A DNA stretch of 64,000 nucleotides from Streptococcus cristatus. GTDB taxonomy: Bacteria > Bacillota > Bacilli > Lactobacillales > Streptococcaceae. The notes below the pieces were generated by a model, which was given only the letters and a program-made list of their open reading frames with translations, did not search any database and was not told the origin of the DNA. Positions 54,265 through 64,000 of this stretch are shown here, one piece after another; positions within the stretch are counted from its first letter, which is position 1; each line of letters starts with the position of its first letter. The position numbers and the translations under genes were made by a program. Location of the stretch: contig NZ_RJPR01000001.1 in NCBI RefSeq assembly GCF_003943465.1, positions 385,071-449,070 of the forward strand. The letters run 5' to 3'.

Positions 54265-57200
54265 GACAATGACACTACTTGATCTATTTGGTCGAAACCG
54301 ACAAATTGTAGACTGGAAGAAACAATTGCAAAAGAAGACCCGTCAGTTAGTGATGGGACTTTCAGCTTCAACAAAGGCTTTAGCGATTGCCAGTAGTTTA
54401 GAAGAGCAGGATAAAATCCTAGTCATCACTTCTAGTCAAAATGAAGCAGAGCGGCTGGCTAGTGATTTGCTTTCTTTGTTGGGAGAAGAAAAGGTTTATA
54501 CTTTCCTGGCAGATGATACCCCTTTGGCTGAGTTTGTTTTTTCATCGCAAGAAAAAATCTTTGCCAGATTAGAAGCCATGAAATTTTTATCAGACAAAGA
54601 GAAGAATGGGATTCTGATCATCAATGTTGCAGCCAGTCGTTTATTATTGCCCCAGCCTAATATTTTTAAACAATCTGAGCTTATTCTTTCTGTTACTGAA
54701 GAATACAACCTTGACAACCTAGTCAAGTCTTTGTCAAGTAATGGTTATAAAAAGGTTTCTCAGGTTCTCAGTCAAGGAGAGTACAGTCTGAGAGGGGATA
54801 TTCTAGATATTTTTGAACGCTCGGCTCAATATCCTTATCGGATAGAATTTTTTGGCGATGAGATTGATGGTATAAGGATTTTCAATCCTGAAAATCAACT
54901 TTCTCTTGAAAATGTGGAACAGATTTTGATAGAGCCTGTTACAGATCTTCTATTAACAGAAGAAGATTATGCAAGAGGACAGAAAAATCTTGAAGCGTCC
55001 CTTTCTACGGTTGTTGATCCTTCTTTAAAATCCTATTTAGAAGAAGTATTAAGCTCTGTTAGAGAGCAATCTCATCATGCAGATATTCGTAAATTTCTTT
55101 CCTTTTTCTATCAGAAAGAATGGACCATTTTAGACTATTTGCCAACGCACACTCCTATATTTTTTGATGATTTTCAAAAGATAATGGACAAGCATGCACA
55201 GTTTGAATTAGAAGTTGCGAATATCTTGACAGATGATTTACAAAACAGTAAAGCACTGTCAAATCAACAATACTTTGCAAATAACTATCAGGACTATCGT
55301 AAATATAAACCTGCTACGTTTTTTTCCAACTTCCACAAAGGATTGGGAAATCTAAAATTTGATACACTTTATCAATTCAATCAATATCCAATGCAGGAAT
55401 TTTTTAGTCAGTTTCCTCTTTTGAAAGAAGAAATCAATCGCTTTAGGAAATCGGACTATACGGTAATCTTGCAGGCAAATTCGTCCTCAAGTTTACATAA
55501 AACTTTACAGGATTATGAGATTCATTTAGATTACATCAAGGACAAAGACATCCATGAAAAAGCTGTCCAGCTCATAGAAGGAAATCTCGTTCAAGGATTT
55601 AATTTTGTAGATGAAAAAATCGTTTTGATTACTGAACATGAGATGATTCAGAAAAAAATCAAACGTAGGATTCGTCGTCAAAATATTTCTAATGCTGAAA
55701 GGCTGAAAGACTATAATGAGCTGGAAAAAGGCGATTATGTGGTTCATAATATCCACGGTATTGGTCGCTATTTAGGAATTGAAACGATTGAAGTTTCAGG
55801 AGTTCATCGGGATTATTTGACGATTCAGTATCAGAATGCGGATCGTATCTCTATTCCAGTGGATCAAATTAACCTTCTATCTAAATATGTAGCTAGCGAT
55901 GGAAAAGCACCTAAAATTAACAAGCTAAATGATGGGCGTTTCCAAAAAACGAAGCAAAAAGTACAACACCAGGTTGAAGACATTGCCGATGACCTTATTA
56001 AATTATATGCAGAGCGTAGTCAATTAAAAGGTTTCCAATTTTCTAGTGACGACCAGCATCAAGTAGAGTTTGATAATGCCTTTCCATATGTGGAAACAGA
56101 TGACCAGCTCAGAAGCATTCAGGAAATCAAGAAGGATATGGAGAGCGACCGTCCAATGGATCGACTCTTGGTTGGCGATGTTGGTTTTGGGAAGACAGAG
56201 GTGGCTATGAGGGCTGCTTTTAAGGCTGTCAACGATCATAAGCAGGTGGCAATCTTGGTTCCGACCACTGTTTTAGCTCAGCAACACTACACAAACTTTA
56301 AAGAACGTTTCAATGATTTTGCCGTGAATGTCGATGTTCTCAGTCGTTTTAGAAGCAAAGGGGAGCAAAAAGAGACTCTGGAAAAATTGGAAAAAGGGCA
56401 GATTGATATTATTATCGGTACTCATCGCCTTCTATCAGCAGATGTAAAATTCTCCGATTTGGGGCTATTGGTGATAGATGAAGAGCAGCGCTTCGGTGTC
56501 AAGCATAAGGAAAAGTTAAAGGAACTAAAAAAGAAGGTTGATGTGCTGACCTTGACGGCTACCCCTATTCCAAGAACCCTTCATATGTCGATGCTAGGGA
56601 TTCGAGATTTATCGGTCATTGAAACACCACCGACAAATCGTTATCCAGTCCAAACTTATGTTTTAGAGAATAATAGGACGGTTATTCGGGATGCGGTTTT
56701 ACGTGAAATAGACCGAGGCGGACAAGTTTACTATCTTTACAATAAAGTTGACACCATTGAGCAAAAAGTTTCAGAATTAAAAGAGTTGATTCCAGAGGCT
56801 TCAATTGGTTACGTTCATGGACAGATGACAGAGGTGCGTTTAGAAAATACCCTCTTAGACTTTGTTAATGGCGAATACGATATTTTAGTCACAACAACGA
56901 TCATCGAAACTGGTGTTGATATTCCAAATGCAAATACTCTCTTTATCGAAAATGCTGATCATATGGGTCTGTCAACCTTGTATCAACTTCGTGGTCGGGT
57001 TGGCCGCAGCAATCGAATCGCTTATGCTTATCTTATGTATCGGCCAGATAAAACCCTGACTGAAGTTTCAGAAAAAAGACTAGAAGCCATTAAAGGATTT
57101 ACTGAGTTAGGATCTGGATTCAAGATTGCGATGAGGGATTTGTCTATCCGCGGAGCAGGAAATATTTTAGGAAGTTCTCAGTCAGGTTTCATTGATTCTG

Positions 57201-57751
57201 TAGGATTTGAAATGTATTCTCAGCTTTTAGAAGAAGCCATTGCCAAGAAGCAAGGTAAGGAAACCAAGCGTCAAAAAAGCAACGCTGAAATCAATCTTCA
57301 AATTGATGCCTATCTTCCAAGTGATTATATTTCTGATGAGCGTCAGAAAATCGAGGTTTACAAGAGAATTCGTGAAATTGACAATCGTGTAAACTATGAA
57401 CATCTGCAAGATGAATTGATCGATCGCTTTGGAGAATATCCGGACGTAGTGGCTTACCTACTAGAGATTGGTTTAGTTAAATCCTATCTTGATCAAGCCT
57501 TTGTGGCACTTGTTGAGCGGAAGAAAGAATCTGTCATCATTCGTTTTGAAAAAATTTCTCAGCAAATCTATCTGACCCAAGATTATTTTGAAGCCTTGTC
57601 AGCGACAAATCTAAAGGCTCGAATTGGTGAGCAACAAGGCTTGATTGAAGTCGTTTTTGATGTTCGGAATAAAAAAGATTTCGAGATTTTGGAAAACTTG
57701 CTGAACTTTGGTGAGAAACTGGTAGAAATCAAGAATCGAAAAGCTGAATAA
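54257..57751 (+). CDS. mfd: Transcription-repair coupling factor Mfd
   Basis: A 1164-aa SF2 translocase that removes stalled RNA polymerase and recruits UvrA. The UvrB-like N-terminal domain is followed by the RNA polymerase-binding domain ([24 protein letters not shown]). The helicase motor has Walker [25 protein letters not shown] (DExQ box) and [19 protein letters not shown], and the C-terminal TRCF domain completes it. Two ATGs are possible: 54257, overlapping pth by 8 nt, or 54269 ([12 protein letters not shown]), which matches the usual family start. Confidence 0.95.
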   Translation: MDKTMTLLDLFGRNRQIVDWKKQLQKKTRQLVMGLSASTKALAIASSLEEQDKILVITSSQNEAERLASDLLSLLGEEKVYTFLADDTPLAEFVFSSQEKIFARLEAMKFLSDKEKNGILIINVAASRLLLPQPNIFKQSELILSVTEEYNLDNLVKSLSSNGYKKVSQVLSQGEYSLRGDILDIFERSAQYPYRIEFFGDEIDGIRIFNPENQLSLENVEQILIEPVTDLLLTEEDYARGQKNLEASLSTVVDPSLKSYLEEVLSSVREQSHHADIRKFLSFFYQKEWTILDYLPTHTPIFFDDFQKIMDKHAQFELEVANILTDDLQNSKALSNQQYFANNYQDYRKYKPATFFSNFHKGLGNLKFDTLYQFNQYPMQEFFSQFPLLKEEINRFRKSDYTVILQANSSSSLHKTLQDYEIHLDYIKDKDIHEKAVQLIEGNLVQGFNFVDEKIVLITEHEMIQKKIKRRIRRQNISNAERLKDYNELEKGDYVVHNIHGIGRYLGIETIEVSGVHRDYLTIQYQNADRISIPVDQINLLSKYVASDGKAPKINKLNDGRFQKTKQKVQHQVEDIADDLIKLYAERSQLKGFQFSSDDQHQVEFDNAFPYVETDDQLRSIQEIKKDMESDRPMDRLLVGDVGFGKTEVAMRAAFKAVNDHKQVAILVPTTVLAQQHYTNFKERFNDFAVNVDVLSRFRSKGEQKETLEKLEKGQIDIIIGTHRLLSADVKFSDLGLLVIDEEQRFGVKHKEKLKELKKKVDVLTLTATPIPRTLHMSMLGIRDLSVIETPPTNRYPVQTYVLENNRTVIRDAVLREIDRGGQVYYLYNKVDTIEQKVSELKELIPEASIGYVHGQMTEVRLENTLLDFVNGEYDILVTTTIIETGVDIPNANTLFIENADHMGLSTLYQLRGRVGRSNRIAYAYLMYRPDKTLTEVSEKRLEAIKGFTELGSGFKIAMRDLSIRGAGNILGSSQSGFIDSVGFEMYSQLLEEAIAKKQGKETKRQKSNAEINLQIDAYLPSDYISDERQKIEVYKRIREIDNRVNYEHLQDELIDRFGEYPDVVAYLLEIGLVKSYLDQAFVALVERKKESVIIRFEKISQQIYLTQDYFEALSATNLKARIGEQQGLIEVVFDVRNKKDFEILENLLNFGEKLVEIKNRKAE

Positions 57752-57839
57752 ACATTACAATTCGGTAAAATTTCAGCTTTTTAGCTTTGTTTCTTTCAAA
57801 AGAATGATAGAATATTAAGAGAAAATCGAGGAAAAGACT

Positions 57840-58106
57840 ATGAGATTAGACAAATATTTAAAGGTATCACGTATTATCAAGCGACGCCCTGTAGCTAAAG
57901 AGGTAGCAGATAAAGGTCGTATCAAGGTAAATGGAATCCTGGCAAAAAGTTCGACAGATTTGAAAGTCAATGATCAAATTGAAGTTCGTTTTGGCAATAA
58001 GCTGTTAACAGTGCGGGTGCTAGAAATGAAAGACAGCACCAAAAAAGAAGATGCTGCTAAAATGTATGAAATTATCAGTGAGGCAAGGATTGAAGAAAAT
58101 GTCTAG
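57840..58106 (+). CDS. rqcP: S4-domain RNA-binding protein RqcP (YabO/Hsp15-like)
   Basis: An 88-aa protein consisting of a single S4 domain ([52 protein letters not shown]) and a short tail. RqcP works in ribosome-associated quality control with RqcH, keeping the C-terminal Ala tailing of stalled nascent chains. It overlaps the divIC start by 8 nt, so the two are cotranslated. Confidence 0.9.
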   Translation: MRLDKYLKVSRIIKRRPVAKEVADKGRIKVNGILAKSSTDLKVNDQIEVRFGNKLLTVRVLEMKDSTKKEDAAKMYEIISEARIEENV

Positions 58107-58467
58107 AAATATTGTTCAAATAAATAATCGCTTTATCCAAGATGAAAATCAGCGTCGTAGATACCTCGATGAGGAGCGTCGGAAACGAAATCGTTTTATG
58201 GGATGGGTTCTAATTTTAGTCATGCTACTTTTTATTCTTCCAGCCTATAATTTATATCAAAGTTACGAAACTTTACTTAATCGCCGTGCTCAATATGCAC
58301 AACTACAAAAAAAATATGAAAAATTAGGTGAAGAAAAGAGCTATCAGTCTGATATTGCAACCAAGTTGAAAGATGACAGCTATGCTGCCAAATATGCTCG
58401 TGCCAAGTATTCTTTTTCAAAAGAAGGAGAATACATTTACACAACACCAGATTTATTACCACAATAG
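58099..58467 (+). CDS. divIC: Septum formation initiator DivIC (FtsB-like)
   Basis: A 122-aa bitopic protein. A basic cytoplasmic N-terminus ([14 protein letters not shown]), one transmembrane helix ([19 protein letters not shown], about 34-53) and an extracellular coiled coil ([26 protein letters not shown]) make the DivIC/FtsB layout. It forms the FtsL-DivIB-DivIC complex at the septum. I start at 58099 (MSRNIVQIN); this gives the family length. Confidence 0.93.
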   Translation: MSRNIVQINNRFIQDENQRRRYLDEERRKRNRFMGWVLILVMLLFILPAYNLYQSYETLLNRRAQYAQLQKKYEKLGEEKSYQSDIATKLKDDSYAAKYARAKYSFSKEGEYIYTTPDLLPQ

Positions 58468-58469
58468 TC

Positions 58470-58598
58470 ATGGAAAATTTACTTCAAAATATAGAGAAAT
58501 TTTTATCTTTTTCGGATGAAAAACTAGCAGAATTATCCGAAAAGAATCAAGCTTTAAAACTTCAAGAAACAAAAAAGGAAAGGGGAGGTCATGCGTAA
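58470..58598 (+). CDS. Small 42-aa protein in the divIC-beta-lactamase-like gap
   Basis: An ORF of 42 codons, ATG 58470 to TAA 58596-58598, starting MENLLQNIEKFLSFSDEKLAELSEKNQ and ending GGHA. It is highly charged and helical. It begins 2 nt after the divIC stop and overlaps the start of the next gene (58591) by 8 nt, so coupling supports translation. A protein of similar size at this locus exists in S. pneumoniae. Function is unknown. Confidence 0.75.
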   Translation: MENLLQNIEKFLSFSDEKLAELSEKNQALKLQETKKERGGHA

Positions 58599-59874
58599 GT
58601 TACTTTTGCTGATATTTTTACTGCCAGCCTTATGGAGCAGTCAAACAGCAATCAGTACTGAAAAGGAACTTGTTTTAGACGAAGAAGAAAAGTATCAGCT
58701 TACAGGTACAGCTTATGGCCGTTACCATACGAGTATCCCTACAAATCCTAATGTTTATGAAGAAACGCCTATTTTTACAGATGCTACTTTGACTAAGGTA
58801 GCTGGGAAACTTCTGCCGGATCAGCCACTACAACTGACAGAGTTGCACGTGAATGAAGCTGGGATTCCTATCTTTAAATTAAAGAATGGCCAGTTTGTAA
58901 TTGCAGATAAGAATAGCATCTATGAGGACACGGTTCAGTCTATCACAGATGTCAAACAGGACAAATGGCTGGCTCCTAACTATGTGCTCTACGATACTAT
59001 CCCGATCAATTCTTCTAAAAAGATTGCAGCTAAACTACCTGCTTATAGCAAAGTAAAGGTAGTACAAATTGCTCAAACAGCTAAGGGAGAATACGCTAAA
59101 ATTGAAGGTCAAGGTTGGGTTTCTGTTGATTTTCTTTCCCAAGAAGATAATCGAATGGAAAAGGTTCAGGAGCTTTTAAATTCTAAGTACAAAAGAGCTG
59201 ACTTTTCTATTTATGTAAAACAGCTAGAAACGGGCAAAGAAGCAGGCATTAATCCAGATCAACAAATGTACTCAGCCAGTGTGACGAAAATTCCTTATCT
59301 TTACTATGCCCAGGAGCAATTAAACAATCATAGCCTTTCCTTGGATAAAAAGTTAAAATATACAGCGGCTGTCAATGATTTTGCAGGTGCCTATGACCCT
59401 GAGGGAAGCGGTAGTATTTCCAAATCAGCAAATGATAAGGAATATTCTGTGCAGGACTTAATCAATGGAGTAGCAAAAGAGTCGGATAATGTGGCCCACA
59501 ATATCCTCGCCTATTATACAAGCAATCAATCTGATAGCCAATTTCAAAATACTATTGAAAAAATTGCGGGTAAAAAGTGGGATGTGGAGAGCAGACAAGC
59601 CTCGGCTCGAATGGCAGGAAATGTTATGGAAGCCATTTATAAACAAAATGGCATGATTATCGATGCTTTATCTCAGACAAATTATGATAATCAGCGAATT
59701 TCTAAAAATATCAATGTAAAAGTTGCCCATAAAATTGGTGATGCTTATGACTTCAAGCATGATGTCGCTATTGTGTATACGGATTCGCCATTTATCATTG
59801 CTATTCTTACGAATAATTCGGATTACGATACAATTTCTAAAATCGCGGATGATGTGTACGGAGTTCTGAAATGA
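58591..59874 (+). CDS. Secreted serine hydrolase, class A beta-lactamase-like
   Basis: 427 aa. The signal peptide (LLLLIFLLPALWSSQTAIS) is followed by about 190 residues with SH3b-like GW-type segments (for example YVLYDTIPINSSKKIAAKLP). The beta-lactamase-like domain has SxxK in MYSASVTKIPYLY (Ser about 231), SDN in KESDNVAHNIL and KTG-equivalent HKIGDAYDFKHD. The Glu166-type omega-loop is not evident, so a D,D-peptidase/PBP-related role is more likely than antibiotic hydrolysis. Its GGGGAGGTC ribosome site lies in the 42-aa ORF. Confidence 0.85.
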   Translation: MRKLLLLIFLLPALWSSQTAISTEKELVLDEEEKYQLTGTAYGRYHTSIPTNPNVYEETPIFTDATLTKVAGKLLPDQPLQLTELHVNEAGIPIFKLKNGQFVIADKNSIYEDTVQSITDVKQDKWLAPNYVLYDTIPINSSKKIAAKLPAYSKVKVVQIAQTAKGEYAKIEGQGWVSVDFLSQEDNRMEKVQELLNSKYKRADFSIYVKQLETGKEAGINPDQQMYSASVTKIPYLYYAQEQLNNHSLSLDKKLKYTAAVNDFAGAYDPEGSGSISKSANDKEYSVQDLINGVAKESDNVAHNILAYYTSNQSDSQFQNTIEKIAGKKWDVESRQASARMAGNVMEAIYKQNGMIIDALSQTNYDNQRISKNINVKVAHKIGDAYDFKHDVAIVYTDSPFIIAILTNNSDYDTISKIADDVYGVLK

Positions 59875-61145
59875 TCGATCAGAAGTTTCGCAAACAAATG
59901 CAGGAAAAGCGGTATTTTCAAAATCATCAGAAAGTGCTGGTAGCAGTTTCTGGTGGCTTGGATTCGATGACCTTGTTCCATCTTTTGTACCAGAACAGGG
60001 AAGAATTAGAGATTGAGCTGGGGATAGTGCATGTCAACCACAAGCAACGTCCAGAGTCAAATATGGAAGAAAAAGAGCTGTCAAATTTTGCCCAGCAACT
60101 TGGTGTGAAATTTTTCAGCTCAAATTTTTCAGGTGATTTTTCTGAGGAAAAAGCTCGGCAATTTCGCTATCGTTTTTTTGAAGAAATCATGTTGGCAGAA
60201 GGCTACACGGCCTTGGTAACGGCTCACCATGCTGATGATCAGGCCGAGACGGTGTTTATGAGGTTAATAAGAGGAGCAAGGCTACGCCACTTGTCTGGAA
60301 TGACCGAGGTTCAACCCTTTGCAAATGGCGAATTAATCCGACCTCTGCTTCATTTTCATAAGCAAGATTTCCCTGATATTTTGCATTTTGAAGATAAGAG
60401 CAATCTTCAAAATGACTATCTCAGAAATCGTATTCGCAATCTTTATCTTCCAAGTCTTGAAAAAGAAAATCCACGCTTTAAGGATTCACTGATTTCTTTG
60501 GGGAAAGAAGTTGAGAACTTACAGACAGCTCTGTCTCATATGACGCAGGGATTGGACATTACAAATCTTGAAGTGTTTGAGCGGCAAATTCCAGAAGTGC
60601 AAAATTTTCTCCTGCAGGAATATTTAAAGAAATTTCCTTCATTAAATATAAATAAAAAGCAATTTGAAGAAATCTTAGGAATCTTACGAACCAAGGCTAA
60701 TTACATCCACCCTTTAAAGGATGGATATGAGTTGGTGAAAGATTATAAGCATTTTGAAATCAGAAAAATCAGTCGTAAGTCTGATTTGAAAGTGGACTCA
60801 ATTCTGTTAGAATGTGGTAATCAACTTCAATTTGGGGACTATCAATTCTCATTTGGCACTCCTTTGGAGGGTGAAAATGTTCAAGCGATTGCAGTTTCAC
60901 GTGAAACACCACTTCTTTTACGTCACAGGAAAATAGGTGATTGTCTTCGTTTGAAAGGACATCACAAAAAACTTCGTCGACTATTCATTGATCAAAAAAT
61001 TCCATTTGAAGAACGCGAAAAAGCGATTATTGTGGAGCAAAATCAGCAGATCTTGGCAATTGTAAATATCGCTATCAGTGATTTGAGTAAGGAATTAAAA
61101 AGTGATATAATGAGTACTGTACTTTATATTCAGAAAATTAGATAG
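59871..61145 (+). CDS. tilS: tRNA(Ile)-lysidine synthetase
   Basis: A 424-aa enzyme that converts C34 of tRNA-Ile(CAU) to lysidine. The PP-loop [16 protein letters not shown] (about residue 22), [16 protein letters not shown] and the C-terminal TilS domain with [25 protein letters not shown] are canonical. It overlaps the previous gene by 4 nt and precedes hpt by 8 nt. A parS site lies in its third quarter. Confidence 0.96.
   Translation: MIDQKFRKQMQEKRYFQNHQKVLVAVSGGLDSMTLFHLLYQNREELEIELGIVHVNHKQRPESNMEEKELSNFAQQLGVKFFSSNFSGDFSEEKARQFRYRFFEEIMLAEGYTALVTAHHADDQAETVFMRLIRGARLRHLSGMTEVQPFANGELIRPLLHFHKQDFPDILHFEDKSNLQNDYLRNRIRNLYLPSLEKENPRFKDSLISLGKEVENLQTALSHMTQGLDITNLEVFERQIPEVQNFLLQEYLKKFPSLNINKKQFEEILGILRTKANYIHPLKDGYELVKDYKHFEIRKISRKSDLKVDSILLECGNQLQFGDYQFSFGTPLEGENVQAIAVSRETPLLLRHRKIGDCLRLKGHHKKLRRLFIDQKIPFEEREKAIIVEQNQQILAIVNIAISDLSKELKSDIMSTVLYIQKIR
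60893..60908. other. parS: parS site 4
   Basis: AGTTTCACGTGAAACA differs from the perfect palindrome only at the outermost base. It lies inside tilS, about 12 kb right of dnaA. Confidence 0.9.
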
Positions 61146-61153
61146 GTAAAATT

Positions 61154-61696
61154 ATGCTAGAACAAGATATTAAAAAAGTATTGGTTTCTCATGAGGAAAT
61201 CGTAGCAGCGGCAAAAAAATTGGGGCAACAGCTGACCGTAGATTATCAAGGTAAAAAGCCTATTTTTGTAGGAATTTTGAAGGGTTCGGTTCCTTTTATG
61301 GCCGAATTAATCAAACACGTGGATACAGATATCGAATTAGATTTTATGCTGGTGTCTAGTTACCATGGCGGTACAACTAGTAGTGGCGTGATTAATATTA
61401 TCAAAGATATTGATCAAGATATTACGGGTCGTGATATTCTTTTTGTCGAAGATATTATCGATACTGGCCAAACTTTGAAGAATTTGTGTAACTTGTTCAA
61501 AGAAAGAAATGCAGCATCTGTAAAAATTGCTACGTTGTTGGATAAGCCAGAAGGACGCATTGTTGACATTGAGGCAGACTATACTTGCTTTACAATTCCA
61601 AATGAATTTGTAGTAGGTTACGGACTAGATTATGATGAGTATTATCGCAATCTTCCTTATGTAGGTGTTTTGAAAGAAGAAGTTTATACAAAATAA
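61154..61696 (+). CDS. hpt: Hypoxanthine phosphoribosyltransferase
   Basis: A 180-aa purine salvage enzyme. The PRPP-binding motif is [15 protein letters not shown] (about residues 95-109). [19 protein letters not shown], the flexible loop [11 protein letters not shown] and the C-terminus [22 protein letters not shown] match the family. It converts hypoxanthine and guanine to IMP and GMP. It is translated with tilS and precedes ftsH, as in other Firmicutes. Confidence 0.97.
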   Translation: MLEQDIKKVLVSHEEIVAAAKKLGQQLTVDYQGKKPIFVGILKGSVPFMAELIKHVDTDIELDFMLVSSYHGGTTSSGVINIIKDIDQDITGRDILFVEDIIDTGQTLKNLCNLFKERNAASVKIATLLDKPEGRIVDIEADYTCFTIPNEFVVGYGLDYDEYYRNLPYVGVLKEEVYTK

Positions 61697-61713
61697 AGGT
61701 TTACTAGATATAA

Positions 61714-63681
61714 ATGAAAAATAAACAAAATAATGGTTTTATAAAAAATCCTTTTCTCTATATTCTAATTATTGTAGTCCTTGTTACAGGTTTTCAGTAT
61801 TTCTTTACAGGAAGTGCGACAGGTCGTAGCCAGCAAATCAACTACAGCCAATTAGTAAAAGAAATCCAAAATAATAATGTTACAGAGATGAGCTACCAGC
61901 CAAATGGTAGTATTATCGAGGTATCAGGTACTTACAAAAAACCTAAAGAATCAAAAGATACGACAGGAATCCTGTTTTTCAGTCCGGAAATCTCAAAAGT
62001 TAGCAGATTTACTAGTGTTGTTTTGCCATCAGATACAACAGTTTCTGATTTGCAAAAGCTAGCTGCTGAGCATGAGACAGAAGTAACTATTAAGCGTGAA
62101 AGCTCCAGTGGAATGTGGATTAATCTTTTGATTTCCTTGGTTCCATTTATCATCATCGCCTTCATCTTTATGTCTATGATGAATCAAGGCGGTGGCGGTG
62201 CTCGTGGTGCTATGAATTTTGGACGCAACAAAGCTCGTGCGGCCAATAAAGAAGATATCAAAGTACGCTTCTCAGATGTCGCTGGTGCAGAAGAGGAAAA
62301 ACAAGAACTTGTTGAAGTTGTTGAATTCCTGAAAGATCCAAAACGTTATACTAAGCTGGGTGCTCGTATTCCAGCAGGTGTCCTTCTTGAGGGTCCTCCG
62401 GGGACTGGTAAGACCTTGCTTGCCAAGGCAGTTGCTGGTGAAGCAGGTGTTCCTTTCTTCAGCATCTCAGGTTCTGACTTTGTTGAAATGTTCGTTGGTG
62501 TCGGAGCAAGCCGTGTTCGTTCTCTATTTGAAGATGCGAAAAAAGCGGCTCCTGCTATTATCTTCATCGATGAAATTGATGCCGTCGGTCGTCAGCGTGG
62601 TGTTGGACTTGGCGGTGGTAACGATGAGCGGGAGCAAACTCTTAATCAGCTCTTGATTGAAATGGATGGTTTTGAAGGCAATGAAGGAATCATTATCATT
62701 GCGGCTACTAACCGTTCGGATGTTCTTGACCCAGCTCTTCTACGTCCAGGTCGTTTTGACAGAAAAGTTTTAGTTGGTCGTCCTGATGTGAAAGGTCGGG
62801 AAGCTATTCTTCGCGTTCATGCTAAGAATAAACCGCTGGCTAAGAACGTTGATTTGAAACTAGTTGCTCAGCAGACGCCTGGCTTTGTTGGTGCTGATTT
62901 GGAAAATGTCTTGAATGAAGCAGCTCTAGTTGCAGCTCGTCGTAACAAAAAAGTCATCGATGCAGATGATATTGATGAAGCTGAAGACAGAGTGATTGCA
63001 GGACCGTCTAAAAAAGATAAAACTGTTTCAGAGCGTGATCGTCAGATTGTCGCTTACCATGAAGCGGGGCATACGATTGTTGGACTTGTTTTGTCCAATG
63101 CGCGTGTCGTACACAAGGTAACCATTGTGCCTCGTGGTCGTGCTGGCGGATATATGATTGCCCTGCCTAAAGAAGACCAAATGCTTCTGTCTAAAGAAGA
63201 TATGAAAGAGCAATTGGCTGGTCTCATGGGTGGTCGTGTAGCTGAAGAGATTATCTTTAATGTCCAAACTACAGGAGCTTCCAATGACTTTGAACAAGCT
63301 ACACAAATGGCGCGTGCAATGGTCACTGAGTACGGTATGAGTGAAAAACTTGGCCCAGTCCAATACGAAGGTAACCATGCTATGTTTGGTGCACAAAGTC
63401 CTCAAAAATCAATTTCAGAGCAAACAGCCTATGAGATTGATGAGGAAGTTCGTTCATTACTAAATGAAGCACGAAACAAAGCAGCTGAGATTATTCAAGC
63501 AAATCGTGAAACCCATAAATTGATTGCAGAAGCATTACTTAAATATGAAACGCTTGATAGCACCCAAATTAAATCTCTCTATGAAACAGGTCATATGCCA
63601 GAAGAGTCTGAAAAAGACTTGGAACGAGAAGCACATGCCCTTTCCTATGATGAAATAAAATCCAAAATGGAAGAAAATTAA
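61714..63681 (+). CDS. ftsH: ATP-dependent zinc metalloprotease FtsH
   Basis: A 655-aa hexameric membrane protease. Two transmembrane helices (about 13-30 and 135-154) flank an extracellular domain. The AAA domain has Walker [14 protein letters not shown] (about 227), Walker [13 protein letters not shown] and [23 protein letters not shown]. The zinc motif HEAGH is in [12 protein letters not shown] (about 450). It degrades unassembled membrane proteins and regulators. It ends with a strong terminator. Confidence 0.98.
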   Translation: MKNKQNNGFIKNPFLYILIIVVLVTGFQYFFTGSATGRSQQINYSQLVKEIQNNNVTEMSYQPNGSIIEVSGTYKKPKESKDTTGILFFSPEISKVSRFTSVVLPSDTTVSDLQKLAAEHETEVTIKRESSSGMWINLLISLVPFIIIAFIFMSMMNQGGGGARGAMNFGRNKARAANKEDIKVRFSDVAGAEEEKQELVEVVEFLKDPKRYTKLGARIPAGVLLEGPPGTGKTLLAKAVAGEAGVPFFSISGSDFVEMFVGVGASRVRSLFEDAKKAAPAIIFIDEIDAVGRQRGVGLGGGNDEREQTLNQLLIEMDGFEGNEGIIIIAATNRSDVLDPALLRPGRFDRKVLVGRPDVKGREAILRVHAKNKPLAKNVDLKLVAQQTPGFVGADLENVLNEAALVAARRNKKVIDADDIDEAEDRVIAGPSKKDKTVSERDRQIVAYHEAGHTIVGLVLSNARVVHKVTIVPRGRAGGYMIALPKEDQMLLSKEDMKEQLAGLMGGRVAEEIIFNVQTTGASNDFEQATQMARAMVTEYGMSEKLGPVQYEGNHAMFGAQSPQKSISEQTAYEIDEEVRSLLNEARNKAAEIIQANRETHKLIAEALLKYETLDSTQIKSLYETGHMPEESEKDLEREAHALSYDEIKSKMEEN

Positions 63682-63700
63682 GAGATGCTTTTCTTAATTA

Positions 63701-63739
63701 AATAGCTTGATTACCAATTGTGTAATCAAGCTATTTTTT
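63701..63739 (+). terminator. ftsH terminator
   Basis: AATAGCTTGATTAC (63701-63714) pairs with GTAATCAAGCTATT (63722-63735), followed by TTTT. Confidence 0.9.
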
Positions 63740-63750
63740 ATTCTTTAAAG

Positions 63751-63818
63751 CCTAATATGTCTTAAAAAGTCCCTGAGATGTCATAGATATTTTTGTTAGG
63801 TACCAGTTGGGGTATAAA
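63751..63818 (+). promoter_or_regulatory. Candidate comX promoter with ComE-box-like repeats in inverted orientation
   Basis: CCTAATATGTC (63751-63761) and CCTGAGATGTC (63772-63782) are 21 bp apart. 30 bp later a TATAAA (63813-63818) serves as -10. Spacing is identical to the comCDE promoter, but the half-sites are the reverse complement of GACATTTCAGG. Expected to drive comX; the orientation is odd. Confidence 0.5.
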
Positions 63819-63897
63819 ATAGACAGGATAGGGACAGGAGGCCTGAGGGAAGATTTTTTCTTGTAGAATCATATTATCAAAGAAAAAGGAGATAACA

Positions 63898-64000
63898 TGA
63901 ACTTCAAGGAACGCTATGAGAAAGTGCAGTGGATCGTCCGGCGCTGTGCACGAGATTATTATGTACATTTATGGGAGAGTAGTGACTGGGAACAAGAGGG
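63898..64000 (+). CDS. comX: Competence sigma factor ComX (SigX), partial at window edge
   Basis: An open frame from ATG 63898 to the end of the window: MNFKERYEKVQWIVRRCARD, then YYVHLWESSDWEQE. The YYVHLWE-SDW-QE pattern matches the start of streptococcal ComX. It is the alternative sigma factor that directs late competence genes. RBS AAAGGAGATAAC precedes the ATG. The location after ftsH is as in mitis-group streptococci. The remaining gene lies beyond the window. Confidence 0.88.

Overview
The window is a chromosomal segment of a Streptococcus, on the mitis/sanguinis/anginosus side of the genus, that spans the replication origin. The evidence is the order rlmH-htrA-parB-dnaA-dnaN-DUF951-ychF-pth-mfd-rqcP-divIC-(small ORF)-beta-lactamase-like-tilS-hpt-ftsH-comX, the comCDE operon enclosed by tRNA-Arg, tRNA-Glu and tRNA-Asn genes, four ParB (parS) sites, and moderately AT-rich DNA with strong AGGAG ribosome binding sites. 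The encoded ComC has a double-glycine leader and a mature peptide (DFRKIGLPRIIFK) that I do not recognise as a named pherotype, so I do not assign a species.

Left part (0-30 kb). A HAD hydrolase and an S66 LD-carboxypeptidase are followed by a minus-strand S41-like protease. Next is a three-gene operon: a VTC-type polyphosphate polymerase domain protein, a DUF4956 membrane protein and a carbohydrate-binding DUF4353 lipoprotein. A YhgE/Pip membrane protein faces its probable TetR regulator. rpsD has a structured leader. A four-gene thiamine-precursor ABC transporter lies behind a TPP riboswitch. The housekeeping block gdpP-rplI-dnaB-veg follows. Then come mnmG and mnmA (tRNA U34 modification), separated by a small accessory island: two broken NUDIX genes, a Clp-fold SDH-type serine protease and an unlisted 48-aa ORF, bracketed by a 100-bp direct duplication of the mnmG promoter and leader. 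A LysM cell-wall protein, a YfhO membrane protein and an ABC-F ATPase complete this part.

Middle (29-46 kb). trpS and guaB are on the plus strand. recF and yaaA are on the minus strand. A plus-strand run follows: yfmF-yfmH-rodZ-pgsA-ecfA1-ecfA2-ecfT (envelope biogenesis and the ECF vitamin transporter core), then a second LysM protein. sdaAA/sdaAB (serine dehydratase), two tRNAs and comEDC follow on the minus strand.

Origin and right part (46-64 kb). DnaA-box clusters flank htrA, dnaA and the dnaA-dnaN gap. The dnaA-dnaN gap also carries a DnaA-trio-like tract next to DnaA boxes, the best candidate for the unwinding site. Apart from the YehR-like lipoprotein gene, all genes to the right are on the plus strand (leading strand), ending in the start of comX. 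The early competence circuit is therefore present: ComC pheromone, ComD kinase, ComE regulator, ComE boxes at comC and comX, and ComX (partial). A CiaR box at htrA, four parS sites and a possibly leaderless parB complete the origin-region regulation.

No IS elements, prophage, rRNA or CRISPR array were seen.
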